DNA of 64,000 bases. Source: Bradyrhizobium stylosanthis (GTDB lineage: Bacteria > Pseudomonadota > Alphaproteobacteria > Rhizobiales > Xanthobacteraceae). The stretch covers positions 1,434,123 through 1,498,122 of the forward strand of contig NZ_LVEM01000002.1 in assembly GCF_001641335.1 (NCBI RefSeq), written 5' to 3'. The position numbers and the translations under genes are program-made. The notes beneath the pieces were generated by a model. The model made no database searches, had not been told where the DNA came from, and worked only from the letters and a program-made list of their open reading frames with translations. The first letter of the stretch is position 1, and each line of letters opens with the position of its first letter. This document shows positions 8,268 to 17,477 of this stretch, in pieces.

Positions 8268-11200
8268 TCAGACGCTCACGCCCAACGCCTTCCATTCGCG
8301 CAGCGCCTGAGCGTCGCGCGGGGTGACGTCGGGGTATTCGGCGTCCTCGCCGACGGTCGGCGAGATCTTCCAGGAGCGGGCGCATTTGGTGCCGACCGCC
8401 TTCTCAACCACGACGGCAACGCCGGGCACGGCATCGAGACGGAAGGCATTCGCCGGCGCCTCGCCCTCGCGCACCTCGTAGTTCGAGGTGATGCAGACCT
8501 CCGCCAGATCGACGTCGAACAGCGTCATCATCATGGCGCGGTCGGCGATATAGATCACCGGCGAGGCCTCGAGCGAGGAGCCGATGTTCTTGGCGGCGCG
8601 TTCGAGCTCGAGCGCGCCGGTAACGACGCGGCGGACGTCGCGAATGGTCTCCCATTTCGCGGCGAGCTTGTCGTCGAGGAATGCGTCCATCGCATCGGGG
8701 AACACCGTGAGATGCACCGACGGTTCGGCCTGCGGCCTGTACATCCGCCAGGCCTCCTCGGCGGTGAAGCTCAGGATCGGAGCGAGCCACTTCAGGACGG
8801 ACTCGCACAACAGGTCGATCGTCGTCAGCGCCGCCTTGCGCGCCACCGAGGACGGCGGATCGCAATACAGCGTGTCCTTGCGGATGTCGAAATAGAAGGC
8901 CGACAGCTCGCTGTTCAGGAACGCGGAGAGCGTGGCGACGACGGTCTTGTAGTCGAAGGAGGCGTAAGCCGCGCGAATGACCGTGGCCCGCTTTGCGAGC
9001 TCATGGAGCATCAGCCGTTCCAGCTCGGGCATCTCGGCATGAGCGACCTTCTCGCTCGCCTTGAAATGATGCAGCGTTCCGAGCATCCAGCGGACCGTGT
9101 TGCGCAGCTTGCGATAGGTCTCGATGGTGTTCTTCAGGATCTCCGGGCCGATGCGCTGGTCGTCGGCATAGTCGGTGGCGCAGACCCAGAGGCGCAGGAT
9201 GTCCGCACCCGAATCCTTGATCACCTTCTGCGGCTCGACGGTGTTGCCGATCGACTTCGACATCTTGCGGCCGTTCTCGTCGAGAGTGAAGCCGTGGGTC
9301 AGCACGATGTCGTAGGGCGCGCGGCCGCGGGTGCCCGCGCTTTCCAGCAGCGAGGAGTGGAACCAGCCGCGATGCTGGTCGCTGCCTTCGAGATACATCA
9401 CGGTGTCGTTGCCGCCGTCGATCTTGCGAACGATGTTGCCGAGCTGCGGGAAGTTCTGGCGGTCCTCGAGCACGAAGGCGTGCGTGGAGCCGGAATCGAA
9501 CCAGACGTCGCAGATGTCGTCGACCTTCTTCCAGTCTTCGCTGGCGCGCGACCCGAGGAAGCGCTCGCGGGCGCCGTCCATGTACCAGGCGTCCGCGCCC
9601 TCCTCCATGAAGGCCTCGGTGATGCGCTGGTTGACGATCTCGTCCTGCAGGATCTCGGCCGAGCCGTCCGCCTTCTCGCGCACGAACACGGCGATCGGCA
9701 CGCCCCAGGCGCGCTGACGCGAGATCACCCAGTCCGGACGATTGGCGATCATGCCGTTGATGCGGTTCTCGCCCGACGGGGGCACCCATTGCGTGACCGA
9801 GATCGCGCGCAGCGCGCGGGCACGAAGGGTGTCGCCCTTCTTCGCATGGCCGTCCTCGCTGATGTCCTTGTCCATCGCGATGAACCATTGCGGCGTGTTG
9901 CGGAAGATCACCGGCTTCTTCGAGCGCCACGAATGCGGATATTGGTGCTTGAGGCGGCCGCGCGCGAGCAGATGGCCGCGCTCGATCAGCGCCTGGATCA
10001 CGGCCTCGTTGGCGTCGCCCTTCTCGCCCTTGTCGTTGAGCACGCGCTTGCCGGTGAAGCCGGGGGCCTGCGCGGTGTAGGCGCCGTTCTCGTCGACGGT
10101 GTAGGGGATCGCGGTCGAGATGCCACGCGCATCGAGCTCGCGGCCGTTGACCATCCAGACGTCGAAGTCCTCGCGGCCGTGGCCGGGCGCCGTGTGGACG
10201 AAGCCGGTGCCGGTGTCATCGGTAACGTGATCGCCGGCCAGCAGCGGCACGGTGAAGTCGTAGCCGCCGCCATAGCCTTTCAGCGGATGGGCGCATTCGA
10301 CCGCATCCAGCGTGTCGCCGGGAATGTCGCGCACCTTCTCGAAGGACGTGACGCGCGCCTGCTTGAACACGTCGGCGGCCAGCGCGTCGGCCAGGATCAG
10401 GAGATCGCCGGCTTTGGCCCAATTGTCCGCGGGCGCGTCGGTCACCTTGTAGAGACCATAGGCGATCTTCGGCGAGAACGAGATGGCGCGGTTGCCGGGC
10501 AGCGTCCAGGGCGTGGTGGTCCAGATCACGACGCTGGCGGAGGCGAGGGCGCCATGCGCGGGCGAGGTGATCGGGAATTTCACCCAGACCGTATCTGACG
10601 TGTGGTCCTCGTATTCGACCTCGGCCTCGGCGAGCGCGGTCTTCTCGACCACGCTCCACATCACCGGCTTGGAGCCGCGATAGAGCGTGCCGTTGGAGGC
10701 GAACTTCATCAGCTCGCGCGCGATCTGCGCTTCGGCCGGATAGCTCATCGTTTGATAGGGATGATCCCAGTCGCCGATGATGCCGAGCCGCTTGAATTCC
10801 TCGCGCTGCACGTTGATCCAGTGCGTCGCGTAGGCGCGGCACTCCCTGCGGAATGCCACCATCGCGGTGGAGTCGCGGAAGTCGGGCTTCTGCTTGCCCT
10901 TCTTGCGGTAGTTCTCCTCCTCGATCTTCCACTCGATCGGCAGGCCGTGGCAGTCCCAGCCCGGCACATAGTTGGAGTCGAAACCGAGCATCTGCTGGCT
11001 CTTGGTCACGACGTCCTTGAGGATCTTGTTCAGCGCGTGCCCGATATGGATGTTGCCGTTGGCGTAGGGCGGGCCGTCATGCAGCACGAACTTGGCGCGG
11101 CCCTCGGCTTCCTTGCGCAGCTTGTCGTACAGACTGATGTCGTTCCAGTATTTCAGGACCTCCGGCTCGCGCTGCGGCAGGCCGGCGCGCATCGGGAATT

Positions 11201-11276
11201 CGGTCTGCGGCAGGTACAGGGTTTTGGAATAGTCGTTGGCTTCAGACTTTTGGGACTTCTGCGGCTTTTCGGACAT
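8268..11276 (-). CDS. ileS: Isoleucyl-tRNA synthetase
   Basis: A protein of 1002 residues and class I synthetase. HIGH is at 77-80 in NGNIHIGHALNK and KMSKS lies near 670-674 in GRKMSKSIGN; the CP1 editing domain lies between. It charges tRNA-Ile. The C-terminal zinc ribbon seen in many bacterial IleS proteins (two CxxC pairs) is degenerate here: the end reads TKCARSWKISPTVGEDAEY, then no further Cys, so three of the four zinc ligands are absent. It stands between ribF and lspA and is probably co-transcribed with lspA (7-base gap). Confidence 0.97.
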   Translation of the reverse strand: MSEKPQKSQKSEANDYSKTLYLPQTEFPMRAGLPQREPEVLKYWNDISLYDKLRKEAEGRAKFVLHDGPPYANGNIHIGHALNKILKDVVTKSQQMLGFDSNYVPGWDCHGLPIEWKIEEENYRKKGKQKPDFRDSTAMVAFRRECRAYATHWINVQREEFKRLGIIGDWDHPYQTMSYPAEAQIARELMKFASNGTLYRGSKPVMWSVVEKTALAEAEVEYEDHTSDTVWVKFPITSPAHGALASASVVIWTTTPWTLPGNRAISFSPKIAYGLYKVTDAPADNWAKAGDLLILADALAADVFKQARVTSFEKVRDIPGDTLDAVECAHPLKGYGGGYDFTVPLLAGDHVTDDTGTGFVHTAPGHGREDFDVWMVNGRELDARGISTAIPYTVDENGAYTAQAPGFTGKRVLNDKGEKGDANEAVIQALIERGHLLARGRLKHQYPHSWRSKKPVIFRNTPQWFIAMDKDISEDGHAKKGDTLRARALRAISVTQWVPPSGENRINGMIANRPDWVISRQRAWGVPIAVFVREKADGSAEILQDEIVNQRITEAFMEEGADAWYMDGARERFLGSRASEDWKKVDDICDVWFDSGSTHAFVLEDRQNFPQLGNIVRKIDGGNDTVMYLEGSDQHRGWFHSSLLESAGTRGRAPYDIVLTHGFTLDENGRKMSKSIGNTVEPQKVIKDSGADILRLWVCATDYADDQRIGPEILKNTIETYRKLRNTVRWMLGTLHHFKASEKVAHAEMPELERLMLHELAKRATVIRAAYASFDYKTVVATLSAFLNSELSAFYFDIRKDTLYCDPPSSVARKAALTTIDLLCESVLKWLAPILSFTAEEAWRMYRPQAEPSVHLTVFPDAMDAFLDDKLAAKWETIRDVRRVVTGALELERAAKNIGSSLEASPVIYIADRAMMMTLFDVDLAEVCITSNYEVREGEAPANAFRLDAVPGVAVVVEKAVGTKCARSWKISPTVGEDAEYPDVTPRDAQALREWKALGVSV

Positions 11277-11477
11277 GAGGCTGACTGGCTCGGAAGGGCG
11301 CGGGAACGGATGGCGACATGGAATCGCGGGGGTGAAACGACAAAATCCCGGTCTTGCGCCGAGCCAAAGCTCAGGCGGAAGCCGGGCCGCTAATCCCTAT
11401 GATGCGCCGCGCAAACATGGGCTCTCCATAGCAGCCGGGCGGAGGAAGCGCAAAGGTCCGGCAGGCCGGTTTCGGCC

Positions 11478-12449
11478 TCAATCGATCACGCCCAGCCGCG
11501 GAAATGCGTCGGGAGCGGCGGCCAGGATAGTGCGGGCACGGGCGGAATCATCGTCCATCTGGCGGATCAGGGCCTCCAGACTGTCGAATTTCAGCTCCTC
11601 GCGGATGAAGCCGACGAAAGCGCAGTCCAGCGTCTGCCCGTAGAGGTCGCCCTTGAAGTCGAACAGGAAGATTTCGAGCAGGGGCGCGCCATTGTCGAAG
11701 GTCGGCCGGCGGCCGAAGCTGGCAACGCCATCGAGCCGCTCAGCTCCACGGCCGACCCGGACGGCATAGATGCCGTGCTTGAGGCCGCAATTGGCATCCA
11801 GGCGGATGTTGGCGGTGGGATAGCCGAGGTCGCGGCCGCGCTTCTCGCCATGGATCACCTCGCCGCTGACGAACCAGGGTGCGCCCAGCATGGTGGTGGC
11901 GTCGTCGAGCAGGCCTTCGGCGAGCGCGATCCGGATGGCGCTGGAGGACACCGGCCGTTCGTCGATATCGACATGCGGCTGCACGTCGACCTCGATGCCG
12001 AGCCGGGGTGCCTCGTTCACAAGCAGGCCGGGCGATCCGACCCGGCCCTTGCCGAAATGGAAGTCGTAGCCGACCGCGATGCCGCTGACGCCGAGGCGGC
12101 GGATCAGGTCATGGTGAATGAAATCTTGCGCGCTGGTGCCGGCCCGCGCCTTGTCGAAGGTCATGACCACGGCGCCGGCAAGCCCGGTACCGGCCAGGAG
12201 CCGCAGCTTGGCCCGCTCGTCCGTCAGGCGGAATTGCGGGGTGTTGGGGCTGAAAAACCGCCGCGGATGCGGCTCGAAGGTCAACGCCAGCGCAGGGCGG
12301 CCATGCGCGCGGCCCATTTCCAGGGCCGCCGCGATCACAGCCCGGTGGCCGAGATGAACCCCGTCGAAATTGCCCATGGCGACCACGGCGCCCCGGGGAA
12401 TAGCGGAATCCGGCGTGGTGTCGCGGATAACGGTAAAATGCGGGGCCAT
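11478..12449 (-). CDS. ribF: Bifunctional riboflavin kinase / FAD synthetase
   Basis: A protein of 323 residues. The N-terminal FAD synthetase domain has the nucleotidyltransferase signature GNFDGVHLGH (near residues 27-36); the C-terminal riboflavin kinase domain includes GRDLGYPTANI and the region DFKGDLYGQ. It converts riboflavin to FMN and FAD in the cytoplasm. It is the first gene of the leftward run ribF-ileS-lspA, with about 200 bases to ileS. Length and domain order are standard. A divergent promoter region separates it from the CheY-type gene. Confidence 0.96.
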   Translation of the reverse strand: MAPHFTVIRDTTPDSAIPRGAVVAMGNFDGVHLGHRAVIAAALEMGRAHGRPALALTFEPHPRRFFSPNTPQFRLTDERAKLRLLAGTGLAGAVVMTFDKARAGTSAQDFIHHDLIRRLGVSGIAVGYDFHFGKGRVGSPGLLVNEAPRLGIEVDVQPHVDIDERPVSSSAIRIALAEGLLDDATTMLGAPWFVSGEVIHGEKRGRDLGYPTANIRLDANCGLKHGIYAVRVGRGAERLDGVASFGRRPTFDNGAPLLEIFLFDFKGDLYGQTLDCAFVGFIREELKFDSLEALIRQMDDDSARARTILAAAPDAFPRLGVID

Positions 12450-12681
12450 CAGGGGAATTCTCGAGCCGGCGGGACCGGCCGGGACCGTGGCTTGAGCCGA
12501 CCGGCGAAGTCAAGCGGGGCGGGGGCGGCCGGATTGAACAGGATTTCAATTCTTCACGGGCGGCCCCAGTTAACGCGCTGTTTAAAGCCTTGGTGCTAGT
12601 CCTTGAAAAGTGGAACTGCACGGGCCCCGGCCCGAGAGCTCCGATTGTAATTATTCCTGGGTTTGCGTTGGGGGAGTCGAG

Positions 12682-13077
12682 ATGGCGGTTGATTTGTCGA
12701 TGTCGGTTCTGGTGGTTGATGACTACAGCACCATGATCCGTATCATCAGGAATCTCCTGAAGCAGCTTGGCTTCGAGAATATCGATGATGCCAGCGACGG
12801 TTCGGCGGCGCTGAACAAGATGCGCGGCAAGAAGTACGGCCTCGTGATCTCCGACTGGAACATGGAGCCGATGACTGGGTACGACCTGCTGCGCGAAGTG
12901 CGCGCGGATCCGAACCTCGCCACCACGCCCTTCATCATGATCACGGCGGAATCCAAGACCGAGAACGTGATCGCGGCCAAGAAGGCCGGCGTGAACAACT
13001 ACATCGTCAAGCCGTTCAACGCGGCGACGCTGAAGACCAAGATCGAGGCGGTCTTCCCGGACATGGCGAGCGCGTAA
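12682..13077 (+). CDS. Single-domain response regulator, CheY type
   Basis: A protein of 131 residues made only of a receiver domain. It has the acidic pair D13/D14, phosphorylation site D57 (SDWNM), T88 and K109 (VKP). The segment DWNMEPMTGYDLL and VIAAKKAGVNNYIVKPF resemble chemotaxis CheY, which when phosphorylated binds the flagellar switch. No kinase or other che gene is adjacent, so it is an orphan. The ATG at 12682 follows GGGGGAGTCGAG. The nearby TipF-like EAL gene may be a functional link to motility, but that is inference. Confidence 0.88.
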   Translation: MAVDLSMSVLVVDDYSTMIRIIRNLLKQLGFENIDDASDGSAALNKMRGKKYGLVISDWNMEPMTGYDLLREVRADPNLATTPFIMITAESKTENVIAAKKAGVNNYIVKPFNAATLKTKIEAVFPDMASA

Positions 13078-13115
13078 GCGCGCTCTTCATCCGAAACCAG
13101 CTTTCTGTAGAGATC

Positions 13116-13237
13116 GTCATGCCCGGGCTTGTCCCGGGCATCCACGTTCTTGGACCCTAGAAAGCAAGGCGTGGATGGCCGGGGCGTAGGCGAGCAAAAG
13201 CGGCGCCGTCCTTCGGACAGCTATGCCCGGCCATGAC
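13116..13237. repeat. Dispersed palindromic repeat, family A
   Basis: Starts GTCATGCCCGGGCTTGTCCC and returns as ATGCCCGGCCATGAC. It fills the gap between two convergent genes. Similar elements lie at 36233, 48961 and 52397. Confidence 0.75.
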
Positions 13238-13296
13238 GGCGACGATTGTGGCTTAGCAATTGGTCTAAGCCCGCAGCATCTGCGCGAGCTGCACCA

Positions 13297-14151
13297 TCAC
13301 CACTTCAATTCGCGCATCAGCGCCTTCGGCGGATGGCCGAACAATTCCGCCACCGTATTCGCGTCGAGCTGGTCGAGGCCTTCGAACTCCTCGGCATGGA
13401 TGCCGCGGGTGACGAACAGGCAGTCGATGCCGAATTCGCGCGCGCCGGTGAGGTCAGTGCGGACGGAATCGCCGATCGCCAGCACCTTCCTGCGGTCGAT
13501 CTGGTGGCCCTGGCGCTCGCCGGCCAGCGCCATGGCGCGCTCGTAGATCGGCCGGTGCGGCTTGCCGTAGAAGATCACCTCGCCGCCGAGCTCGCGATAG
13601 AGCTCCGCGATGGCGCCGGCGCAATAGATCAGCCGGTCGCCGCGTTCCACCACGATATCGGGGTTGGCACAGACCAGCGTGAGCTTGCGCTCGCGCGCCT
13701 TCAGCATCATGCCGCGATAGTCTTCGGCGGTTTCGGTCTCGTCGTCGTAGAGGCCGGTGCAGACGATGTAGTCGGCCTCTTCCAGCGGCGCGGTCGTCGC
13801 ATCGAGGCCGCGATAGATCGAATTGTCGCGCTCGGGTCCGAGCCAGAACATCTTGCGGCCGGGATGCTCGGCGACATAGAGCCGGGTCAGGTCGCCCGAT
13901 GACACGATGGCGTCGTAGGTCTCGTCGGCGACGCCGAGCTTGCGCAACTGCCGCTGCACGGAATCGGCCGGGCGCGGCGCGTTGGTGATCAGGATCACCG
14001 TACCGCCGCGGCTGCGATAGGTGTGCAGCGCCTCGCAGGCTTCGGGGAAGGATTCCAGGCCGTTATGGACCACGCCCCAGATGTCGCTGAGCACGACATC
14101 GACGCCGCCCACGAGCTCGCGCAGGCTTTCGGCAAAATGCAGCGTGGTCAT
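13297..14151 (-). CDS. HAD-superfamily subfamily IIA hydrolase (TIGR01459 type)
   Basis: A protein of 284 residues with HAD motif I as LSDIWGVVHNG (nucleophile D23), motif II LITNAP, a lysine in YGKPH and motif III AIGDSVRTDL. It belongs to the HAD-IIA group of phosphatases related to NagD. The usual second aspartate of motif I (DxD) is Trp25, as I recall for this particular subfamily. Substrate unknown. The start is 12 bases after the stop of the EAL-domain gene, so the two are probably one transcript. Confidence 0.85.
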   Translation of the reverse strand: MTTLHFAESLRELVGGVDVVLSDIWGVVHNGLESFPEACEALHTYRSRGGTVILITNAPRPADSVQRQLRKLGVADETYDAIVSSGDLTRLYVAEHPGRKMFWLGPERDNSIYRGLDATTAPLEEADYIVCTGLYDDETETAEDYRGMMLKARERKLTLVCANPDIVVERGDRLIYCAGAIAELYRELGGEVIFYGKPHRPIYERAMALAGERQGHQIDRRKVLAIGDSVRTDLTGAREFGIDCLFVTRGIHAEEFEGLDQLDANTVAELFGHPPKALMRELKW

Positions 14152-14163
14152 GCGCGCGGCCGG

Positions 14164-15648
14164 TCAGATGCGACGCGCGAGAGCTGCGTTGCCGGTGAGA
14201 CGCTGGGGCGGAGGCGCCGATGACGTCGCGCCTGAGCTTTGTGTGCCGGAGCCATTGGATCCCTGAGTGTCCTGCGCCTGGTTCGGCGCGGCCCCGCCGG
14301 TAGCAGATGCCCCCTCCGGCCGCAATGGCCGGGGCGGCGCGAACAGGAACCCCTGGCCGAACCGCACGTCATAATCGAGCAGATCGACCACCGCGCGCTC
14401 GCCCTCGATCCGCTCGGCGATCAGGTCGATCCCGAAGCGGCCGAGCAGGTCCGAGAGGTCGGACGGATGGATGTCCGAGGTCGAGGCCTGCCTGGGGTCG
14501 AGCAGCAGCGCGGCCGGCACCTTGATGAAGCGCACGCCGCGGTCGGCGAGCTCGCGCGGCTCGATCCGGAGGTCCGTGACGTGGTCGATCGAGAAGCGGA
14601 AGCCGCGCTGGGCGAGCGCGGCGAGGTTCTCGGTCTCGGCCGGGCCGAGATTGCGGAAGGTCGACTGCTTGAACTCCAGCACCAGCGAGGGCGCCAGCGC
14701 CCGGTTGGCTTCGAGGAAGTCGAGGCATTGCGCGAAGGTGGTGGAGTTGCCGAGCGTGGAGGCCGCGACGTTGCAGAACACGCCGACGTCCTTGTTGCGC
14801 ACCATCAGGCGCCGCAGCACCTGCACACAGCGCAGCATCACCATGTTGTCGATGCGCCCGATCAGCCCGGAGGCCTCGGCAATGCTGATGAACTCCTCCG
14901 CGGCGATGAGCTGGTCGCGCTCGTCGCGCACCCGTGTCACCGCCTCGTAGAACCGCACCTTGCGCTGCGGCAGCGTCACCATGGGCTGCAGGAAGATGTC
15001 GATGCGGTTCTCGTCGATCGCGTTGCGCAGCGTCGCCAGCAATTGGGTCTGGTTGCGCCCGTTGGCGGTCTGGACCGGATGGGCGGACTGGGTCTGAACG
15101 GCCGCTGCCGGCCGCGGCTGCATTGGGGGCGGCGGAGGAGCTGCGGGCAGCGGCGGCGGCGCCATGGGAAGCTCTTCGAACGCTGCCAAGTCCATCGGCG
15201 CCTCCGGCTCGGGCCCTGCAACCGGAGCGGGGGAGGGAGCGGCGCCCGCCAGGAGGTCCTCATGAGCCGACACGGTGGTGGCGAGCTGCCTGACCAGACC
15301 GCCAAGCTCGTTGATCTCGCCGACCACCGACTGGATGCGGTCGGAGTTGGTCGAGTTGGACGAGGCGATGCGCCCCTCGATAGCGGCCAGCCGGCGGCCG
15401 AACTCGGCGACCTGGCGGGCGAGGTCGGCGGTGCCGCGGGAGAGGTCGGCGATCTGGCCGCCGACATCGCTGCGGTCGCGCAGCCGCATCGACACCGCGT
15501 TGTAGAGGATCAGGAAGGTCAGCGCGGTCAGCGCCACGATCGCGGATTCAGTTCCGCTGATGCCGGCGACCGCATAGAGCACCAGCCCGAGCGAGGCCGC
15601 GACCAGAACCATGCAGATGGCGATGAAGATCGTCGAAATGCGAATCAT
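14164..15648 (-). CDS. Membrane-anchored degenerate EAL-domain protein, TipF-like
   Basis: A protein of 494 residues: two membrane helices (about 6-28 and 36-52), a coiled coil (about 60-130), a Pro-rich linker (about 140-190) and a C-terminal EAL domain (about 205-465). Several catalytic positions of c-di-GMP phosphodiesterases are lost: EAL reads EAV, the DDFG pair reads IDHVTD, and LKID reads IKVP. It keeps LEFKQS and IAERIEG. The architecture matches TipF, the c-di-GMP receptor that places flagella in Caulobacter, so I suggest a binding rather than a hydrolytic role. Co-directional with the HAD gene downstream. Confidence 0.8.
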   Translation of the reverse strand: MIRISTIFIAICMVLVAASLGLVLYAVAGISGTESAIVALTALTFLILYNAVSMRLRDRSDVGGQIADLSRGTADLARQVAEFGRRLAAIEGRIASSNSTNSDRIQSVVGEINELGGLVRQLATTVSAHEDLLAGAAPSPAPVAGPEPEAPMDLAAFEELPMAPPPLPAAPPPPPMQPRPAAAVQTQSAHPVQTANGRNQTQLLATLRNAIDENRIDIFLQPMVTLPQRKVRFYEAVTRVRDERDQLIAAEEFISIAEASGLIGRIDNMVMLRCVQVLRRLMVRNKDVGVFCNVAASTLGNSTTFAQCLDFLEANRALAPSLVLEFKQSTFRNLGPAETENLAALAQRGFRFSIDHVTDLRIEPRELADRGVRFIKVPAALLLDPRQASTSDIHPSDLSDLLGRFGIDLIAERIEGERAVVDLLDYDVRFGQGFLFAPPRPLRPEGASATGGAAPNQAQDTQGSNGSGTQSSGATSSAPPPQRLTGNAALARRI

Positions 15649-15790
15649 GCCGCGCGTTACGCCTCAAGAGCTGACTGCCTCACCCGGGAAAACACGGGCC
15701 TCTGTGCGGTCCCGTCACGCCTCATGCTCCCCCAAGCAGCGCAACCCTAACATCATTGTTGATTCGAGGGGATAGCGGCTTGTTTGCGGC

Positions 15791-17356
15791 TCAGCTCAGT
15801 CCCGCCCGGCGAAAGCCTTCGAGGTAGCGCTCGCGGTCGGCGGCAAGCTTGATCGGCATGAACTCGGCGATCCAGGCCAGCGAGATGTTCGGCTGGGCGC
15901 GGCGGAGTTCCTTCAGCGCGGCGTGGGCAATCCCGGTCTGTCCGGCCATGCCCGCGGCCGCGGTCAGCACCCGGTGTCCGCCGACGAAGTCGCCGCGCTG
16001 GCGCAGCGACTCCTGCGAAAGCCGGATCGCTTCGGCGTAGTCGCCGCCGAGGAAGCGGGCATAGGCGGCGATGCCGAAATAGACGGGGGCATAGGGATCG
16101 CGCGGGCTGAGCCGGATCGCCCGGCGCGCCGCCTCGTCGGCCTCCTGCCAGCGGCCGCAATAGCTGAGCGCCAGGCCGTGATAGCCCTGGGCCAGCGCGA
16201 AGTTCGGATTGAGCCGCAGGGCGGTCTCGAACTCGGCCAGCGAGTCCTCGAACCGCCGCGCGAACAGATGGACATGACCGAGCGCGTTGTGGGCCCAGGC
16301 ATCCTCGTCGTCGGCGCGGATCGCCGCCCGCGCGGCGCGCTCGGCGGCGGGGATGGCGCTCGCCATCTCCATCCAGCCCATATGCGCGGTGAACATGTAG
16401 CTGGTGCCGAGCAGCCCGAGCGCCTTGCCGTAGCTCGGGTCGAGCGCGATGGCCTTTTCGAGCAGCGCCTGCGCCACGACGTGATCCTGCCGCGTCACCC
16501 GCCAGTAATGCGAGAGCGCGCGCATCACGAGGTCCCAGGCGTCCATGCTGTCGGGCGGCTTGCGCTGGGCGCGAAAGCTCTCGGCGGCATAGAGCTGCGG
16601 CTCGATCGCGGCGACGATCGCCTCGGTGATCTCGTCCTGGACGGCGAAGACGTCGGCGAGCTCGCGGTCGTAGCGCTCGGCCCAGAGATGGCTGCCGGTG
16701 GCGACGTCGTTGAGCTGCGCGGTGATGCGGACGCGCTCGCCATCCTTGCGGACGCTGCCCTCGACCACATAGCGCACGCCGAGCTCGTCGGCGATCTGCC
16801 GCAAGTGGACCGCGCGGCCCTTGTAGATGAAGGAGGAGTTGCGCGCGATGACGAAGAACCAGCGCAGCTTCGACAGCGCGGTGATGATGTCCTCGCTGAT
16901 GCCGTCGGAGAAATAATCCTGTCCGGCCTCGCCGCTCATGTTGGTGAAGGGCAGCACCGCGATCGCCGGGCGATCGGGCAGCGGCAGGCCCGCCGGCGGC
17001 GGCGCGTGCCACGCGTCGGTCTCGGCCGGTCTGGCGGCGGCGCCGGCCAGCTCGGTCACCGCGCCGACGAACCGCACGCCCTTGCGCGCGACGGTGCGGA
17101 TCAGCCGCTGGTCGTCGCCATTGTCGCCGACCGCGCGCCGCGCTGCGTTGATCCGGCTGGTCAGCGTCGATTCCGAGACCACGCGGCCGTTCCAGATCGC
17201 ATCGAGCAGATTGTCCCGCGTCACCACGCGCTCGCGGTTGCGGACGAGGTAGGTCAGCAGATCGAACACTTGCGGTTCGAGCGCGACGAGCGCGTCCGCC
17301 TGCCGCAATTCGCGGCGCTCGGGGTCGAGCAGGAAATCCTCGAACTGAAACGTCAC
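15791..17356 (-). CDS. Winged-helix (CadC/OmpR-type DNA-binding) regulator with TPR repeats
   Basis: A protein of 521 residues. The N-terminus (1-98) is a trans_reg_C winged helix ending LIRTVARKGVRFVG. A middle domain (about 130-250) carries AIAVLPFTNMSG and VRYVVEGSVRKDGERVRITAQL, the signature of the 'adenylate cyclase-like' region that accompanies such regulators. The C-terminus holds several TPR units. The GTG at 17356 is preceded by GAGGGGG at ideal spacing; longer starts would precede this site. There is no membrane helix and no receiver domain, so the signal is unknown. Divergent from a methyltransferase gene. Confidence 0.85.
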   Translation of the reverse strand: MTFQFEDFLLDPERRELRQADALVALEPQVFDLLTYLVRNRERVVTRDNLLDAIWNGRVVSESTLTSRINAARRAVGDNGDDQRLIRTVARKGVRFVGAVTELAGAAARPAETDAWHAPPPAGLPLPDRPAIAVLPFTNMSGEAGQDYFSDGISEDIITALSKLRWFFVIARNSSFIYKGRAVHLRQIADELGVRYVVEGSVRKDGERVRITAQLNDVATGSHLWAERYDRELADVFAVQDEITEAIVAAIEPQLYAAESFRAQRKPPDSMDAWDLVMRALSHYWRVTRQDHVVAQALLEKAIALDPSYGKALGLLGTSYMFTAHMGWMEMASAIPAAERAARAAIRADDEDAWAHNALGHVHLFARRFEDSLAEFETALRLNPNFALAQGYHGLALSYCGRWQEADEAARRAIRLSPRDPYAPVYFGIAAYARFLGGDYAEAIRLSQESLRQRGDFVGGHRVLTAAAGMAGQTGIAHAALKELRRAQPNISLAWIAEFMPIKLAADRERYLEGFRRAGLS

Positions 17357-17477
17357 AAATCCCCCTCGCTCCCATCCGGAAATCAAGGTGCTCTCAGCGT
17401 AAAATAACGCCGCTCTCAAGGCCAGCGAGCCGCATGCGCCCTATCGTCCCGGCGTTTTCAACCGCAGGAGATTGCTC

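Noticed and set aside
12570..12585. GTTAACGCGCTGTTTAAA before the CheY-type gene as a CtrA site
   Set aside because: The TTAA halves are 8 apart, not 7; not consensus.
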